A DNA stretch of 64,000 nucleotides, taken from Humulus lupulus. Its lineage: Eukaryota > Streptophyta > Magnoliopsida > Rosales > Cannabaceae. Location: NCBI RefSeq assembly GCF_963169125.1, contig NC_084796.1:219442448-219506447 (forward strand), in the 5' to 3' direction. Numbering within the stretch: the stretch's first letter is position 1; each line of letters starts with the position of its first letter. This document shows positions 33,839 through 45,833 of the stretch, one piece after another. The notes beneath the pieces are model-generated. The model was not told where the DNA came from. It worked only from the letters and a program-made list of their open reading frames with translations, and did not search any database. Both the position numbers and the translations under genes were made by a program.

Positions 33839-36775
33839 CTATTTGGTGACTTCATCACCGGATTGGGCTTGTGTATCAACTGCCATCTGCAACCTATCCG
33901 AGGTAGTGCTCTTCGGTGTTCCGCTCTTCGCCTTTGTGATTGAGGCGTTGTAGCACTCTCTAGCTTCCCTCTGGTTTCCCAACACGCGTCCTACCCCTGC
34001 GTCTGTTGGGAACTTCATGGCCAAGTGCCACATAGAGATGACGACCCGAAGATCAACCAGTATAGGTCTCCCAATGAAGACATTGTATGCTGAAGGACAA
34101 TCAACCACCACAAAGGTAGCGAGTAATGTCCTGGTAGCAGGCGATGTACCTGTCGTCACTAGTAGTCTGATTAATCCTGCGGGGGCGAGTCCTTCCCCAG
34201 AGAAGCCGTATATCGTTTGGTTGCAAGGCTCCAAGTCCTTAATGGACAGTTTCATGCGTTCCAGTGAAGACTTATACAGGATATTCACTGAACTTCCTGT
34301 ATCGACCAGCACTCTCTTCACCATCATGTTGGCCATCTGGATATCCACGACTAGCGGATCGGAATGTGGGAAACGGACATGTTGGGCATCGCTATCAGAG
34401 AAGGTTATTTCACCTTCCTCTGACCGAGCCTTTTTTGGTGCACGGTCTTCCACAGTCATCATCTCGATGTCCTGGTCGTGGCGCAGAGTCTGAGCGTATC
34501 GTTCCCTGGCCCTTCCGCTATTTCCTGCGAGGTGCGGGCCTCCACAAATGGTCAATAAGGTGCCAGTCACGGGGACAGGCTGTAAGGGTGGCGAGCGTTG
34601 GCGCGTGGGCGCTTGCTCGTTGCTACCCGGAGCTTCTCGTTGGGAATTTCCCGAGGCCCGTACGTATCTTCTCAAGTGTCCTTGTCTAATAAGGAACTCG
34701 ATTTCGTCTTTCAGCTGGTTGCATTCGTTGGTATCGTGTCCGTAATCGTTATGATAACGACAGAACTTGGTAGTGTCCCTCTTCGAAATATCCTTCCGAA
34801 TGGGGCCAGGTTTCTTATAAGGCACACTGGAACTTGTGGCCTGATAAACCTCTCCCCGAGACTCAACGAGGGCAGTATAGTTAGTGAACTGAGGTTCATA
34901 ACGGTTACCCCTGGCTCGCTTATTTTCGGAGATGGAAGGCTCATTGTGTGGCCGTTTTCCACCACTCTTGCCATTGCCATTGTCGTTCCCGTTGCCTTTG
35001 TCGTTTCCATTAGGTTTGGACCCATTGGCGGCTTTGGCGGGTTCGGCAGCCTTCTTATCCTTGCCTGAGGGCTTTCCATCATCGGCAATGGCTTCCTCGA
35101 GCGTTATGTAACGATCAGCCCGGTCCAGGAATTCCTGGGTAGTTCTAACTCCATCTTTGCGGAGGCTCTTCCAGAGGGGGGAATGGCACTTAACTCCTTT
35201 GGTTATAGCCATCATTTTGCCTTCGTCCCCGACCATTTTTGCTCCAGCTGCTGCTCGCATAAAACGCTGGATGTAATCCTTCAGTGATTCCCCATCCTAC
35301 TAGCGAATTTCAACCAACTGGTTTGCTTCAGTCGGATGCACACAACCTGTATAGAACTGCCCGTAGAACTCCCTTACGAACATCTCCCAGGAAACTATGC
35401 TTGCAGGTGGGAACTTAAAAAACCACTCCTGCACGGCTTCAGAAAGTGTTGCAGGGAAGATCGTGCACCGAGCGTCTTCGGACACTTTCTGAATATCCAT
35501 ATGTATCTCAAACTTATTAATGTGAGATACCGGGTCACCGTACCCATCAAAGTTTGGAAGCGTAGGCATTTTGAACTTGCTTGGAGTTTCTGCCATGGCT
35601 ATCCTCTGGACGAAAGGAGTGTCTTTTCTCCTATCGTGGTCGATATAAGACGTTCTTCCCCCGACCAGCTGTTGCACCGCCTGGTTGAGGGTGTCTATCT
35701 GGGCCTGTACAGCGGCAGGAATTGTTGTGGCCTCTGTTGCTGGGGGAACGTTCTCGCCATGCCGCTCGCGCTGATCGTTGAGTACATCTCTCAAATCCTC
35801 CTCTCTTCTCCGCTGTTCGCTACCCCCGAGCCGGTTGAAGACGTTATTTTGCCTGGGCTGCCCCCCAGCATCCTGTCCATTGGGTTGGTCATCTTGAGGT
35901 ATCTGGCTCCCGCCTCTACCTCTTTCTTCATTCCTCCTACCAGCATTTCCCTTGCCTGAGTCGGCCTCATTATACCCATGACCATCTCTGAACCTCGATT
36001 TGCTAGGGTGGGATCGACTGTTCCCTCGATTTCCATCCCTGGCTGAAACGTCCCGAGCGTTAGAGGGTGGCCTGCGCTGGTCGTTGTGTCCTTGGGCATT
36101 ATCATGCCGTGGGGGACCCCAGACCGCAGAGCCTAACTCTGAATTCCTTCTGTTACCAGGAGGATACTGACCTCTGTTCAGTAGGTTTGGATCGTCGCCC
36201 CTATGGCGTCTAGGACTACGAGGCTGATGCTCGGCCCTATTCTGTCTCTGTTGCGGGGGATTGCCTCGAGCTATTTGGGATGGTGGTTGTGCCTCAGGGT
36301 CCAGTGGGACATCGTCATGGGACACCTGAGGCTGCTCGGGCCTTTGCGGACTTGAGGGTTGGATAGGCGGGCTAGGATTGGGACCCCTGTGGGGCGGCCC
36401 ATTCGTAGGATGTTCAAGCTGCGAGGCAGGTGCAGCCTGATTCCTGGCTAATTGCAAGGCTGCCTTGAGAGCTGCCATGGCCTCGCTCTGGCGGGGGTCC
36501 ATCTCCGCCTGCCTTTCGCTTAATTTCGCGCGCTGCCATTCAATCTCCTGCTGCTGCCGCGCAATAACTTTGGCAACAATCTCTTGACTGGCTTTCAGAT
36601 TAGCCAGCTCTTCCTGCAACTCCCCCAGGGTACTCTTCAGCGTTGCATCATCCATCTCTTCCTCCTCAAAGTCCAGATGTGGTTCATCCTCAGCCACGCT
36701 TGCAGGGGGAGGAGGAGGTGGGTTTGATGGTGTAGCGGCGGCCGCCTGTCCAGCTTTCCTTGCAGTTTTCGCCAT
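33839..36775 (-). pseudogene. Element 4 gag and protease (one frame, stops at 35294-35299)
   Basis: ATG at 36775 is the first after the primer site. The N-terminus is Ala/Pro-rich, followed by a coiled coil (about 36470-36640), a long Pro/Arg/Gln-rich linker, and the capsid domain with EAVQEWFFKFPPAS near 35420. Two adjacent TAG codons (35294-35299) follow VEIR, and the frame then continues with GESLKDYIQRFM to 33839. The second half has the knuckle-like CRYHNDYGHDTNEC segment (about 34735-34785). The protease active site is VDTGSSVNILY (about 34290-34320), followed by GFSGEGLAPAG. Apart from the stop pair the 970-codon frame is open. Confidence 0.85.
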
Positions 36776-36802
36776 CGGTTTTCTTAATAATGATAAATCA
36801 AA

Positions 36803-36820
36803 CTCTCAATGAAAGCACCA
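36803..36820 (-). other. Primer binding site of element 4
   Basis: Minus strand TGGTGCTTTCATTGAGAG, three bases from the LTR end, identical to elements 3 and 5. Confidence 0.85.
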
Positions 36821-36823
36821 GAA

Positions 36824-37414
36824 TGTTGACCCAGATTTTGGTCAACTGACACGGAGTCAGAATACGCTTGATGTGAATTAATGCGTTGAGAAGAACGTAA
36901 TGACAAAAATAATAAGAACACGATATTTTATAGTGGTTCGGTCCTAGGATCTGGTAATGACCTACGTCCACTTAGGCTGTTATTGATGTGAGAATCAAAG
37001 GAGTGATCAAATAACTAGGGTTCAATGAGTTTCACCAACCTCTGAAGAACAATACAATATTTCAGATAGAATTACACTAGTATTCAGTAATTCGAAAGCC
37101 AAAAGTCCCTCCCTTGAGCTATCTTTCTCTATTTATAGGCTCAAGGGGGATTACATGATTTTGTTGTTGATATTCTCTCCTAAATAACCGAATATTCAGG
37201 AGATTGTGTGAGTTAAATTCGGGATTTACAAAGATCTTTAATGTAATATTACATTGCATGCGGAACCATCGACCAGACTGGTCGTAGGTAAGACTGGGCC
37301 GCTTACTGCTTCTAATACGTCTTCTGGTCGATACACTAGCAGAGTTCCTCCAGATGTCAGCCACGTGTCCAGGGATCACTTGCCATGTCATCAATGCCAA
37401 TTTTATGGATAACA
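36824..37414 (-). repeat. 5' LTR of element 4
   Basis: 591 bp with about 11 single-base differences from the 3' LTR by eye (about 1.9%). A minus-strand TATAAATAG box at 37129-37137 is the likely promoter for gag-pol. Confidence 0.93.
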
Positions 37415-37619
37415 AAGTTCATAACATCATTCTTTAAAATCTAGTGCTTAAGTTGATCGTTTATTTGTCCATAGGATACCCCCATGCCATACACACTCTG
37501 ATGTCGGGACTTCTCATATCACAGCACGTGCCAAAGAGAAACCCTATTTATTACCTTAAAGGGGGAAAGCAAGGGGATGAGCTAAAAGCCCAGTAAGGAA
37601 GTACAAGCAACATACAAGG

Positions 37620-37790
37620 AAAACACAATAAGAACATATTCATATCATACAACTCATAACATACATCATCATACATCGTAATTAAACGCCATCGTCATAC
37701 ATCACAATTAAACGTCATCATCAAAATCAAACATCATCATCATGTTCAAACATCATCATCATATTCAAACATCATCATCATTTCTTTGTG
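37620..37790. repeat. CAT-rich short tandem repeats
   Basis: Imperfect copies of AAACATCATCATCAT-type units. Low-complexity sequence within the split LTR. Confidence 0.75.
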
Positions 37791-38470
37791 AACATGGAGC
37801 CTCTATTGTCCATGTCACATCTTGAGGTAAACAAGAGACTCTGGTCCTTGAATTACCTCGGCGCATCCGCCTTATGAGTTACGTCATATCTTTAGTAACC
37901 CGGGTTACATCTTATATCCTTAGTAACCCCTTTGTTGTGTCACATTTAACACGCTAACAACCATTTTCTTTTTCATACAGCATACAAACACATGAAATCT
38001 ATTTCAAACAACATAAATGAAAACACATGTTGCACACACATTCATCATAGCATTTCAAGATAGAATTCAATACTTCATATTTCATGGTCCATCATACACA
38101 GCATATCATTATTCTCATAGCAAACCATTCTTAACATTTCATAACATAAACATATAACTTTTATCTAACTTCCTTACCTCAAGTCCGAGCAAAGAAAAAT
38201 GAGAAAAACTTCACAATGAGTCAATAATCATAATCAAATATTTCTCTTTAGAATCACACGAGATTTCTCGTGCCCAACACATATACACCATGTGTGCATG
38301 GGCCATGCACACATGGTGCACATTGTTCATTAATTCTAAACATGCACATTTTCATATAAAGTCACAAAAGAATAATGTCAATTCTACCTATTATTCATTC
38401 ATGGTTACAAAGTAAAAATTATATGTTTGAGTAATATGCATATATTTGAACGTAAAAGTGCATTTGCATT

Positions 38471-39240
38471 TGTACGCCCTGGTTTTCCCACGGGCTGGTT
38501 AGCAGGTCGAGCCTCGGACTAATCAAGGTTAGTCTGTAAACTTCCCCAGGTCAGAGATCTGGTTTTCCAGGTCGTACCCACTTAGCTCGAGGTATCCTCA
38601 AGAACTCGCCAATGCTGCCTAAGACTGGGGGAAGGAGTCCTTAAGGCCGAAGGTTGGGTCAGCGAAGCAGCTCGTTGTGCGAGCTTCTGCTCGTGGATCT
38701 CTGATCCTTTGTAAAGTCAACACACGCAAGATAAACGTGCCTATATCTGACATCACGTGTCCGATATCTCCCTGACTTTTCGGGCACGCATTAGGAACGT
38801 GCGCATTCAGACACCCACGGCTGGGTTGGGCCGTGCGGCCCATTATCTCCTTACATACTGATTAGACCACACTTATGTGTCAGGTTTAGGAATTAATCAT
38901 AAATGTTACAAAGTTGATATGACCAATGGTAAGGTCACATGATGACCTCCCTACCAACTTCCAGGTGCCTTCTCCTATAAATATGGGGACCCTGGGAGTT
39001 GATAGGGGTTGGAAAAAATAGTCTCTGAAGAGCCATATACTTTGTAAACCAAATACCCAGAATACATCAATAATATTGACTAGTGGAGTAGAAGGATTTT
39101 AAGCTTTGAACCACTTAAAAACGTATCTTGAGTCACATAGTTCATTCTCTAAGATTTCATATCTGTGACGGTTCTACTTTTAGCACGAATCCCTTTCTCT
39201 TCTTCTCTTAATTACCTGTTGGCGAAGAACCGCGTTAACA
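38471..39240 (+). repeat. 5' LTR of element 5
   Basis: TGTACGCCCTGG to CGCGTTAACA, 770 bp. The TATAAATAT box at 38976-38984 is the likely promoter. It contains CCGTGCGGCCC, where the 3' LTR has lost two bases. Confidence 0.95.
38976..38984 (+). promoter_or_regulatory. TATA box of the element 5 LTR
   Basis: TATAAATAT, present at the same place in the 3' LTR (50391-50399). About 260 bp of LTR lie downstream. Confidence 0.6.
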
Positions 39241-39243
39241 GTT

Positions 39244-39261
39244 TGGTGCTTTCATTGAGAG
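39244..39261 (+). other. Primer binding site of element 5
   Basis: TGGTGCTTTCATTGAGAG starts three bases after the LTR. Same sequence as in elements 3 and 4. Confidence 0.85.
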
Positions 39262-39295
39262 CAAGTTCGATTAGTGCTACCACAAACATCCAACT

Positions 39296-41500
39296 ATGGT
39301 GACCACTCGATCCAGGCATGGCAACAAAATAGAACAACATGATGGGCAGGAGGCCCACCATGTTGCCATCCCTGATGAGCAAATTCCTGAAGTCCAGCAG
39401 AAGCGAGGAAAGCAGCCGGCGGGCCAGGACGACACTGGTAGCTCAACACCCCGGCCACCTAATCCGAACCCGTGTTATTATACTGCGGTGGAGACGGAGA
39501 ATGCTCAACTGAGGAGCCAGTTAGCAACAGCCGGTCGGCAAATCCAGGATATTCTGGCCCGACTACCCCCTCTCACAACCAACGTTAACGTTGGAGAGAG
39601 GCAAGGTGAGGCTCCTAAGTCTCGCCGGAGTAATCGGTCCAGACATAGCCATTCAGATAGGCCTCATGCAGCCAACTCTGCCCCTTCATCACACCATCAA
39701 GAGGCAAACTTCAGGGAAATGCCTGGGGTCAGACAACAGGAATACAACCGTTCGGTGAGGACGTCTACCCCTAGCTCTCAACCTTCCTCGAGGGCACCCA
39801 GGAGAGCTCGAGGAAACTCCCGAAGGATATCCGGGGCGGGCCAGCAGCGCCAGCCCGTCCCAGAAGACCGTCCTGCGCCTCGTCCAGCTCGCCCTGCGCA
39901 GGACCGGCAAGCTGGCAGGGCCGAAAGGCCCCCGCCAAATTTGATCCGTCCGGACGGAACTAGGATCGCCTCCCCAGTCAGGCATCCTCCTTCTCCAATC
40001 AGATACCCATCTCCTCAGCCCTTTCGGGACATCCCAGCCTACGGGAGTAGTAGGAGAGACCCGTCGTCGGCTGGGCCTTCCTGACGCAGCAGGGTGCCAG
40101 GGGAAGGATCAGATCGTAACCGCCAAAGACGCACTCCAAGCCTATCTAGCAGGAGCCACTGGACCGGTAGTCATCGAAGTGATCTCTCGGGAGGAGACCT
40201 GCATCAGCGACTGAGTTCAGCACAAAGTCACCAGACTACGCAGGGAGGCGACCTCCGAGATCACCTCAACTCTCACAGAGACGATCGAACCGAAGATGGT
40301 ATGCAGGCCCGCTCGGCAGGAGTCCAATCTGAAGTACGTAACGGAGGGAATGCCCCAAATAACCTATCTCAAGATAGGAGGGGCAACAACCCACCTAATG
40401 TGTACAATGGGTCCGGAGCTGTGGAACAGCCCCGTAATAACCCAGGATCTTAGGACAAAACCCTTGAGCGCCTAACTCAGATGGAGGAGCTGAGGAGAAA
40501 GCTCCTAACAGAAAAAGAAAAAGACGAGTATGACTCTGGCGATGAAATGGAACTCTTCGCCCCCAATATAGCAGCGACGGCCTACCCATCTAGTTTCTGT
40601 ATGCCCCATTTGTCAAAGTTCAACGGGGACGGGGACCCGTCGGATCATTTGGGGATGTTCAACACCCTAATGATTGCTCATAACATTGGCTCGGAGCTGC
40701 GTTGCTTGATCTTTCCTTCCACACTGATTGGACGTGCCAGGCAGTGGTTCAAGCAAAGTAAAAGACAGTCAATCAGTTCCTGGAAGACTTTTTCAGCTGA
40801 CTTCAAAAGGGCATTCCGCGCCTCCCAGGCCGCCCGAATCCAGGCAGACTCCCTAGCTAACGTAAGACAGCAGCCCGGTGAGACGCTAAAAGCCTACTTG
40901 AGCAGATTCGCGAATGTCGCTGCTCGAGCCCGGGACACTGATGATAGCTCTAAGCTCATGGCCATGAGAACCGGAATCCTAGTCGGAGGAGACCTGTGGA
41001 AAGATATTCAGAGGAAGGGGGTCGACTCGGTTAACGAATTCCTTAACAGAGCCCAAGAATGGATAAACTTAGAAGAAGCTGAAGCTTCAGCCGCGGGGAT
41101 TAGCCAGGTTCCCGAGAAGCCCGCTGGGGCAGGGATGGAGATCGCAGTGGCAATCCCCGGCGACGCGCAGAACAACCAGCCCGGCGGTGGCAAAAGAAAG
41201 GGAAACGGTGGAAACAGCCAGCACGGTCAAAAGAAGAATAAGTCTGTGGACAAATTCAAGCCCGTGTTCACAACATATACCGAGCTCACCCAGTCCAAGG
41301 AAAATATTTTCCTGGCCAACGCTGCTCGGGTCCCCTGGAAGAGGCCGGAGCCATTGAAGCACCACAAGGGAAAGAGAGATACTTCGAAGTTCTGTCGTTT
41401 CCATAACGACATCGGCCACAATACCGACGATTGCAGACATCTAAAAGATGAAATCGAGACTCTCATCCGGGCAGGCCCTTTGGCGCAATATTTCACGAAA
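39296..41500 (+). pseudogene. Element 5 gag (broken)
   Basis: ATG at 39296 is the first after the primer site. A Pro/Arg/Ser-rich N-terminal half reaches about 40450. The capsid domain spans about 40560-41080, with GRARQWFKQSKRQSISSW and ETLKAYLSRFANV. A knuckle-like CRFHNDIGHNTDDC lies at about 41393-41434. In-frame stops are TGA 40082-40084 and TAG 40451-40453. Unlike elements 3 and 4, the codon after the VR of this capsid is Gln, not a stop. A frameshift near 41505 leads to the protease frame. Confidence 0.85.
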
Positions 41501-42440
41501 CAGTGTCCCAGCGGGTCGACCAACTCCAGAAGTCCCAGCCAATCAGTCCGGGCCTCGGGTAGATCAGGACGTCCCTCCTCCCGTGATCGAGGGAGAGATA
41601 TCCACCATCTCTGGAGGGCCGCATATGGCTGGCACGAGCAAAGGCGCACAGAAGAGATATGTGAATGAGTTAAAGGCTCATAACGGAGCGGAGTTCGTCC
41701 CGGAACAACGTCAGTCCAAACAGCAACAGTTAGAGAAACAACCGATAACTTTCACGGAGGTAGACGCAGGCCATGTCCAATTCCCTCATAACGATCCCTT
41801 GGTCGTAGCAGTCCAGCTCCCCAACTAGAAAGTAAGGAGAGTGTTGGTGGACAATGGGAGCTCGGTGAACCTCCTATTCCGATCCACCTTAGAAAAGATG
41901 GGTCTGACTGTCGCCGAGCTAAAGGAAACCTCGATGATGCTGTATGGCTTTTCGGGAGAAGGATCAGCAGCGATAGGGACGATCGAGCTGGTGATCACCC
42001 TAGGAGAAGAGTCTCGGACAGTCTCCAAGCTACTTGAGTTCGTGGTCATTGACTGCTCTGCTGCCTACAACGCCATTTTGGGCCAACCTGCGCTCATAGC
42101 TTTCGAGGCCATCACTTCCGTTCGACACCTCGCCATGAAGTTCCCTACTTCAACAGGAGTCTGTACCATCAAGGGCGATCAGCTCGCTGCCAGGGAATGC
42201 TATAGCATTTCCATGAAGGGAAAGTTTAAACCCGGGCAGCTGGCAATGGCCATTCAGGGCGAGGAGGAATCTCAGGGACCCTTGGCGGCTCCCGAGATTG
42301 AAAAACCTCAGAAAACCGAAGAAGAAAAGATCGCCTTGAGCGAGGACATTGACCCCCGTGTAGGCGAGGACAGATCCGAGCTCCAGGCTATTGAAGAGCT
42401 CGAGGAGGTGAACATTGATAAACAAAACCCATCACGGACG
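41501..42440 (+). pseudogene. Element 5 protease (broken)
   Basis: After a stop at 41826-41828 the protease domain begins with RVLVDNGSSVNLLF near 41838-41880. The active-site triplet is DNG rather than DTG or DSG. In my knowledge some Tat-group elements carry such variants, so this alone does not prove inactivity. GFSGEGSAAIG and AYNAILGQPAL follow. The linker to RT is acidic. Confidence 0.75.
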
Positions 42441-44453
42441 GTTAAGCTTGGGAAGAACCTCTGTGACCAAAGAAAAGCGGAGCTGGCTACTTTTCTACAG
42501 AAAAACCTGGACGTGTTCGCATGGTCGCACGAGGACATGGTGGGGATTAGTCCGAGTGTCATCATGCATACACTCCACCTGGATAAAAGTGTTCCAGCCA
42601 AATCCCAAAAGCAGAGGCGTTTAGGAACGACCCGAGCCGAAGCCCTTGAAGAAGAAGTGGCCCGGCTCAAAAAGTGTGGCTTTATCCGCGAAGCCAAATT
42701 CCCAATTTAGGTCAATAATCCCGTGCTGGTTCCAAAGCCCAACGGGAAGTGGCGGACCTGTATTGACTTGTCCGACCTGAATAAAGCCTGCCCCAAGAAT
42801 TGCTTTCCATTTCCAAGGATCGATTAGCTGGTGGATGCCACGGCGGGGCACGAGCTCATGTCCTTCATGGACGCGTACTCAGGCTACAATCAGATCGCGA
42901 TGAACCTGGCGGACCAGGAGCATACTAGCTTCATGACCCCAACGAATGTCTATTGCTATAAGGTCATGCCATTTGGTCTGAAGAATGCCGGAGCTACCTA
43001 TCAGAGGCTAGTAAACAGAATGTTCGTGGACCAGATCGGAAAGAACATGGAGGTGTATGTTAATGACATGCTTGTCAAATCAAAGACTGCCGACAACCAT
43101 GTTCCCAACCTGGAAGAATGTTTTAAAATACTACGAGAGTATGGCATGAGGCTCAATCCTCATAAATGCACGTTCGGTGTCGCATCAGGGAAATTCCTGG
43201 GGTTCATAGTCAATACCCGAGGAATCGAGGCAAACCCTGACAAAATCAGGTCACTGCTCGAGCTTCCTTCCCCCAGGTCACGGAAAGACGTCTAAGGCCT
43301 CACAGGAAGGGTGGCAGCACTCAACCGGTTCATTTCCAAATCAACCGACAAATGTTTGCACTTCTACAACCTGCTCCGAGGAAACAAGAAATTTGAGTGG
43401 ACAGTAGAATGCAAAAGCGCATTCCTCGACTTAAAGGCGCATCTGGCTGAACTGCCCGTGCTGTCCAAGCCCAGGGCAGGAGAACCTCTTTTCCTCTACA
43501 TGGTCGTCACTGAGGATGCAGTTAGCGCCGTGCTAGTACGAGAAGAGGACCAAGTTCAAAAGCCAGTCTACTACATCAGCAAGAGACTCCTCGGAGCAGA
43601 GTCGCGATACCCACTGATTGAAAAATTGGCGTTTTGCCTAATCACAGCCTCGCGAAAGCTCAGACCATATTTCCAGTCCCACTCGGTGCATGTCATGACC
43701 GATCAGCCTCTAAGGCAGGTGTTGCAAAAGCCTGAAGCATCAGGATGTTTGCTAAAGTGGGCAATCGAACTCAGTCAGTTTGAGATTTTCTATACTCCAC
43801 GAACTTCCATAAAAAGTCAGGCCTTGGCCGACTTCGTGGCGGAGTGCACGGGATTCCAGGAGAATCCATCAGAAGGCTTGCCTCAGGTCGCTTCTCCACA
43901 TTCGTCGTGGAAGATCTTCGTTGATGGTTCATCTAACGAGAACGGCTCCGGGGCCGGAATCATTCTGATATCCCCCGAGGGACATAGATTCCACTCGGCA
44001 CTAAGGTTCGGGTTCAAGGCGTCTAACAACGAGGCAGAGTACGAGGCTTTATTGGCTGGGCTGAGGGTAGCTAGTGAGCTAAAGGCGAGCTCCGTCCAGT
44101 GCTGCAGTGACTCCCAGCTCATGGTGAACCAGGTCCTGGAAGAGTATCAGGCGCGAGGACCCAAGATGGCTGCCTATTTGGCAAAAGTAAAAGACGAGCT
44201 GGCCACATTCGGGCGAGGTTCGATCGAACAGATACCTCAGGAGCAGAATGCCAACGCAGATGCTCTCGCCAAACTTGCCACCTCGGGAGAGGCAGAAACC
44301 CTGGGGTTGGTTCCAATAGAATTTTTGGAAAAGCCAAGTATAGAGGGAGATCGGGCAAAGATCGAGATGATTGATATTAGGCCGACCTGGATGACTCCCA
44401 TTCTTGAGTATCTCGTCGAAGGCAGGTTACCCGAAGAGCGTAACGGCGCATGA
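42441..44453 (+). pseudogene. Element 5 reverse transcriptase and two RNase H domains (broken)
   Basis: RT runs from about 42480 to 43290, with KPNGKWRTCIDLSDLNKACP, FMDAYSGYNQI and PFGLKNAGATYQRLVN. The polymerase box reads YVND instead of YVDD; the Asn codon is at 43062-43064, so the first catalytic Asp is lost. Stops lie at 42708, 42825 and 43293. The first RNase H-like domain is at about 43390-43840, and the archaeal-type RNase H at about 43905-44290 with its acidic positions intact (FVDGSSNE, NNEAEYEALLAGL, CSDSQLM, NADALAKLA). The frame ends at TGA 44451-44453. Confidence 0.88.
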
Positions 44454-45622
44454 CGAGTCCTTTATCAAGCTCCTAGATATACGCTAGTCGAAGGAGTGTT
44501 GTACCGACGTGGGCACTCCCTACCTCTCCTTCGGTGCGTTCTTCCAAGTGAAGCGAAGGCCATCCTGCAGGAAGTTCACGAAGGATTCTGTGGAGACCAC
44601 GCTGGGGGGCAAAGCCTGGCCTTAAAGGTTCTCAGGCAAGGTTATTATTGGCCGACTCTGTCCAAAGACTCAATCTCGTATGTGAAAAGGTGCGACAAGT
44701 GTCAGCGATTCGCTGTGGTTGCCCGAGCTCCTCCGGTCGAGCTAAAAATGATCTCGGCTCCTTGGCCATTGCCGTTTGGGGAATAGATCTAGTGGGCACC
44801 CTGCCCACCGGAAAGGGCGGGGTCCGTTACGCCGTGGTAGCCATTGACTACTTCACCTAGTGGGCCGAAGCAGAGCCATTGGCGACAATAACATCGAAGA
44901 AAGTACTCGACTTTGTGGTGAAAAGCATCATTTGTCGATTTGGCCTTCCTAAGAAGATCATCTCTGACAACGGCACCCAATTTGACAGCGATCTGTTCAC
45001 CGAATTTTGTGAAAGGCACGGAATTGTGAAAAGTTTCTCGTCCGTGGCCTATCCCTAGGCGAACGGCCAGGTCGAGGCTGTGAACAAAACTCTAAAGACA
45101 AACCTCAAGAAGAGGCTAGACGAGGCAAAAGGGGTCTGGCCAGACCAGCTCCCCCAGGTCCTGTGGGCGTACCGGACCTCGCATCGAACTCCCACGGGTC
45201 ACACTCCTTTCTCCCTAGCCTTCGAGAGTGAAGCAGTCCTCCCCGTGGAGGTTAAGGTTCTGTCGCATAGAGTCCAATCCTACGACCAGGACCGGAACCA
45301 CGAACTCCTGTGCCATTCCCTAGACCTGATTGATGAAAAGCGGGAGGATTCGCAACTCCAACTCGCCCATTATCAGCAAAAGATCACTCGCTACTTCAAC
45401 ACCAAGGTCAAAAAACGCATCTTTAGCGTTGGCGATTTGGTCCTAAGGAGAGTTTTCCTGGCCGGAAAAGATCCCAAAGATGGGGTTTTGGGACCAAACT
45501 TGGAAGGACCATACCAGGTCATCGAAGTCATCAAGGAGGGAACTTATAAGTTAGCTCGACTTGATGGAGGGGCGATCCCGCGGACTTGGAATGCCATCCA
45601 CTTAAAGAAATACTATCAATGA
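44454..45622 (+). pseudogene. Element 5 integrase (broken)
   Basis: The HHCC finger lies at about 44570-44710 (HEGFCGDHAGG, CDKCQRF). A frameshift occurs near 44770, then the catalytic core (GIDLVGTLPTGKGG, SDNGTQFDS, ANGQVEA) with stops at 44858 and 45056. The C-terminal part (45080-45622) is open and closely resembles element 4 (GPYQVIEVIKEGTYKLARL). The gene ends at 45622. Confidence 0.88.
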
Positions 45623-45833
45623 TCCACTTGTAAGGCCTGGAGGGCCACTTTCTATGTATAAATAAGAATCGAATGTTTCTTTTTATTTGCAAGTGTGATT
45701 TTAAAAGTAACCACGAAAGACCCTTTCCCAGTTACTTGGGGGGCATATGGTACCTGGACATAACCAGGTCTCCTTAACGACTTAGGTGTTGACTCTTATC
45801 TATGGGTAAGGGTTAGTGCGAACTAAGTCCTAT

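Larger units (their letters stand above)
25419..37414 (-). mobile_element. Element 4: complete-ended Tat-like Ty3/gypsy element lacking reverse transcriptase
   Basis: Two 591-bp LTRs (25419-26009 and 36824-37414) differ at about 11 positions by eye, and the insertion is flanked by the exact 5-bp duplication AAGTT. On the minus strand, in order: primer site, gag, protease, a deletion of RT, RNase H, a second archaeal-type RNase H, integrase and a polypurine tract. The dual RNase H arrangement is characteristic of the Tat lineage. On the plus strand between integrase and the 3' LTR lies a spliced antisense gene (26849-29472). A solo LTR is inserted at 29799-31029. Without that insertion the element is about 10.8 kb. 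Confidence 0.92.

Noticed and set aside
35336..35959. Plus-strand 207-codon frame
   Set aside because: Opposite strand of the open element 4 gag; no motif of its own.
41087..41649. Minus-strand frames of 117 and 140 codons
   Set aside because: Shadows of element 5 gag; the plus strand carries recognisable capsid and knuckle motifs.
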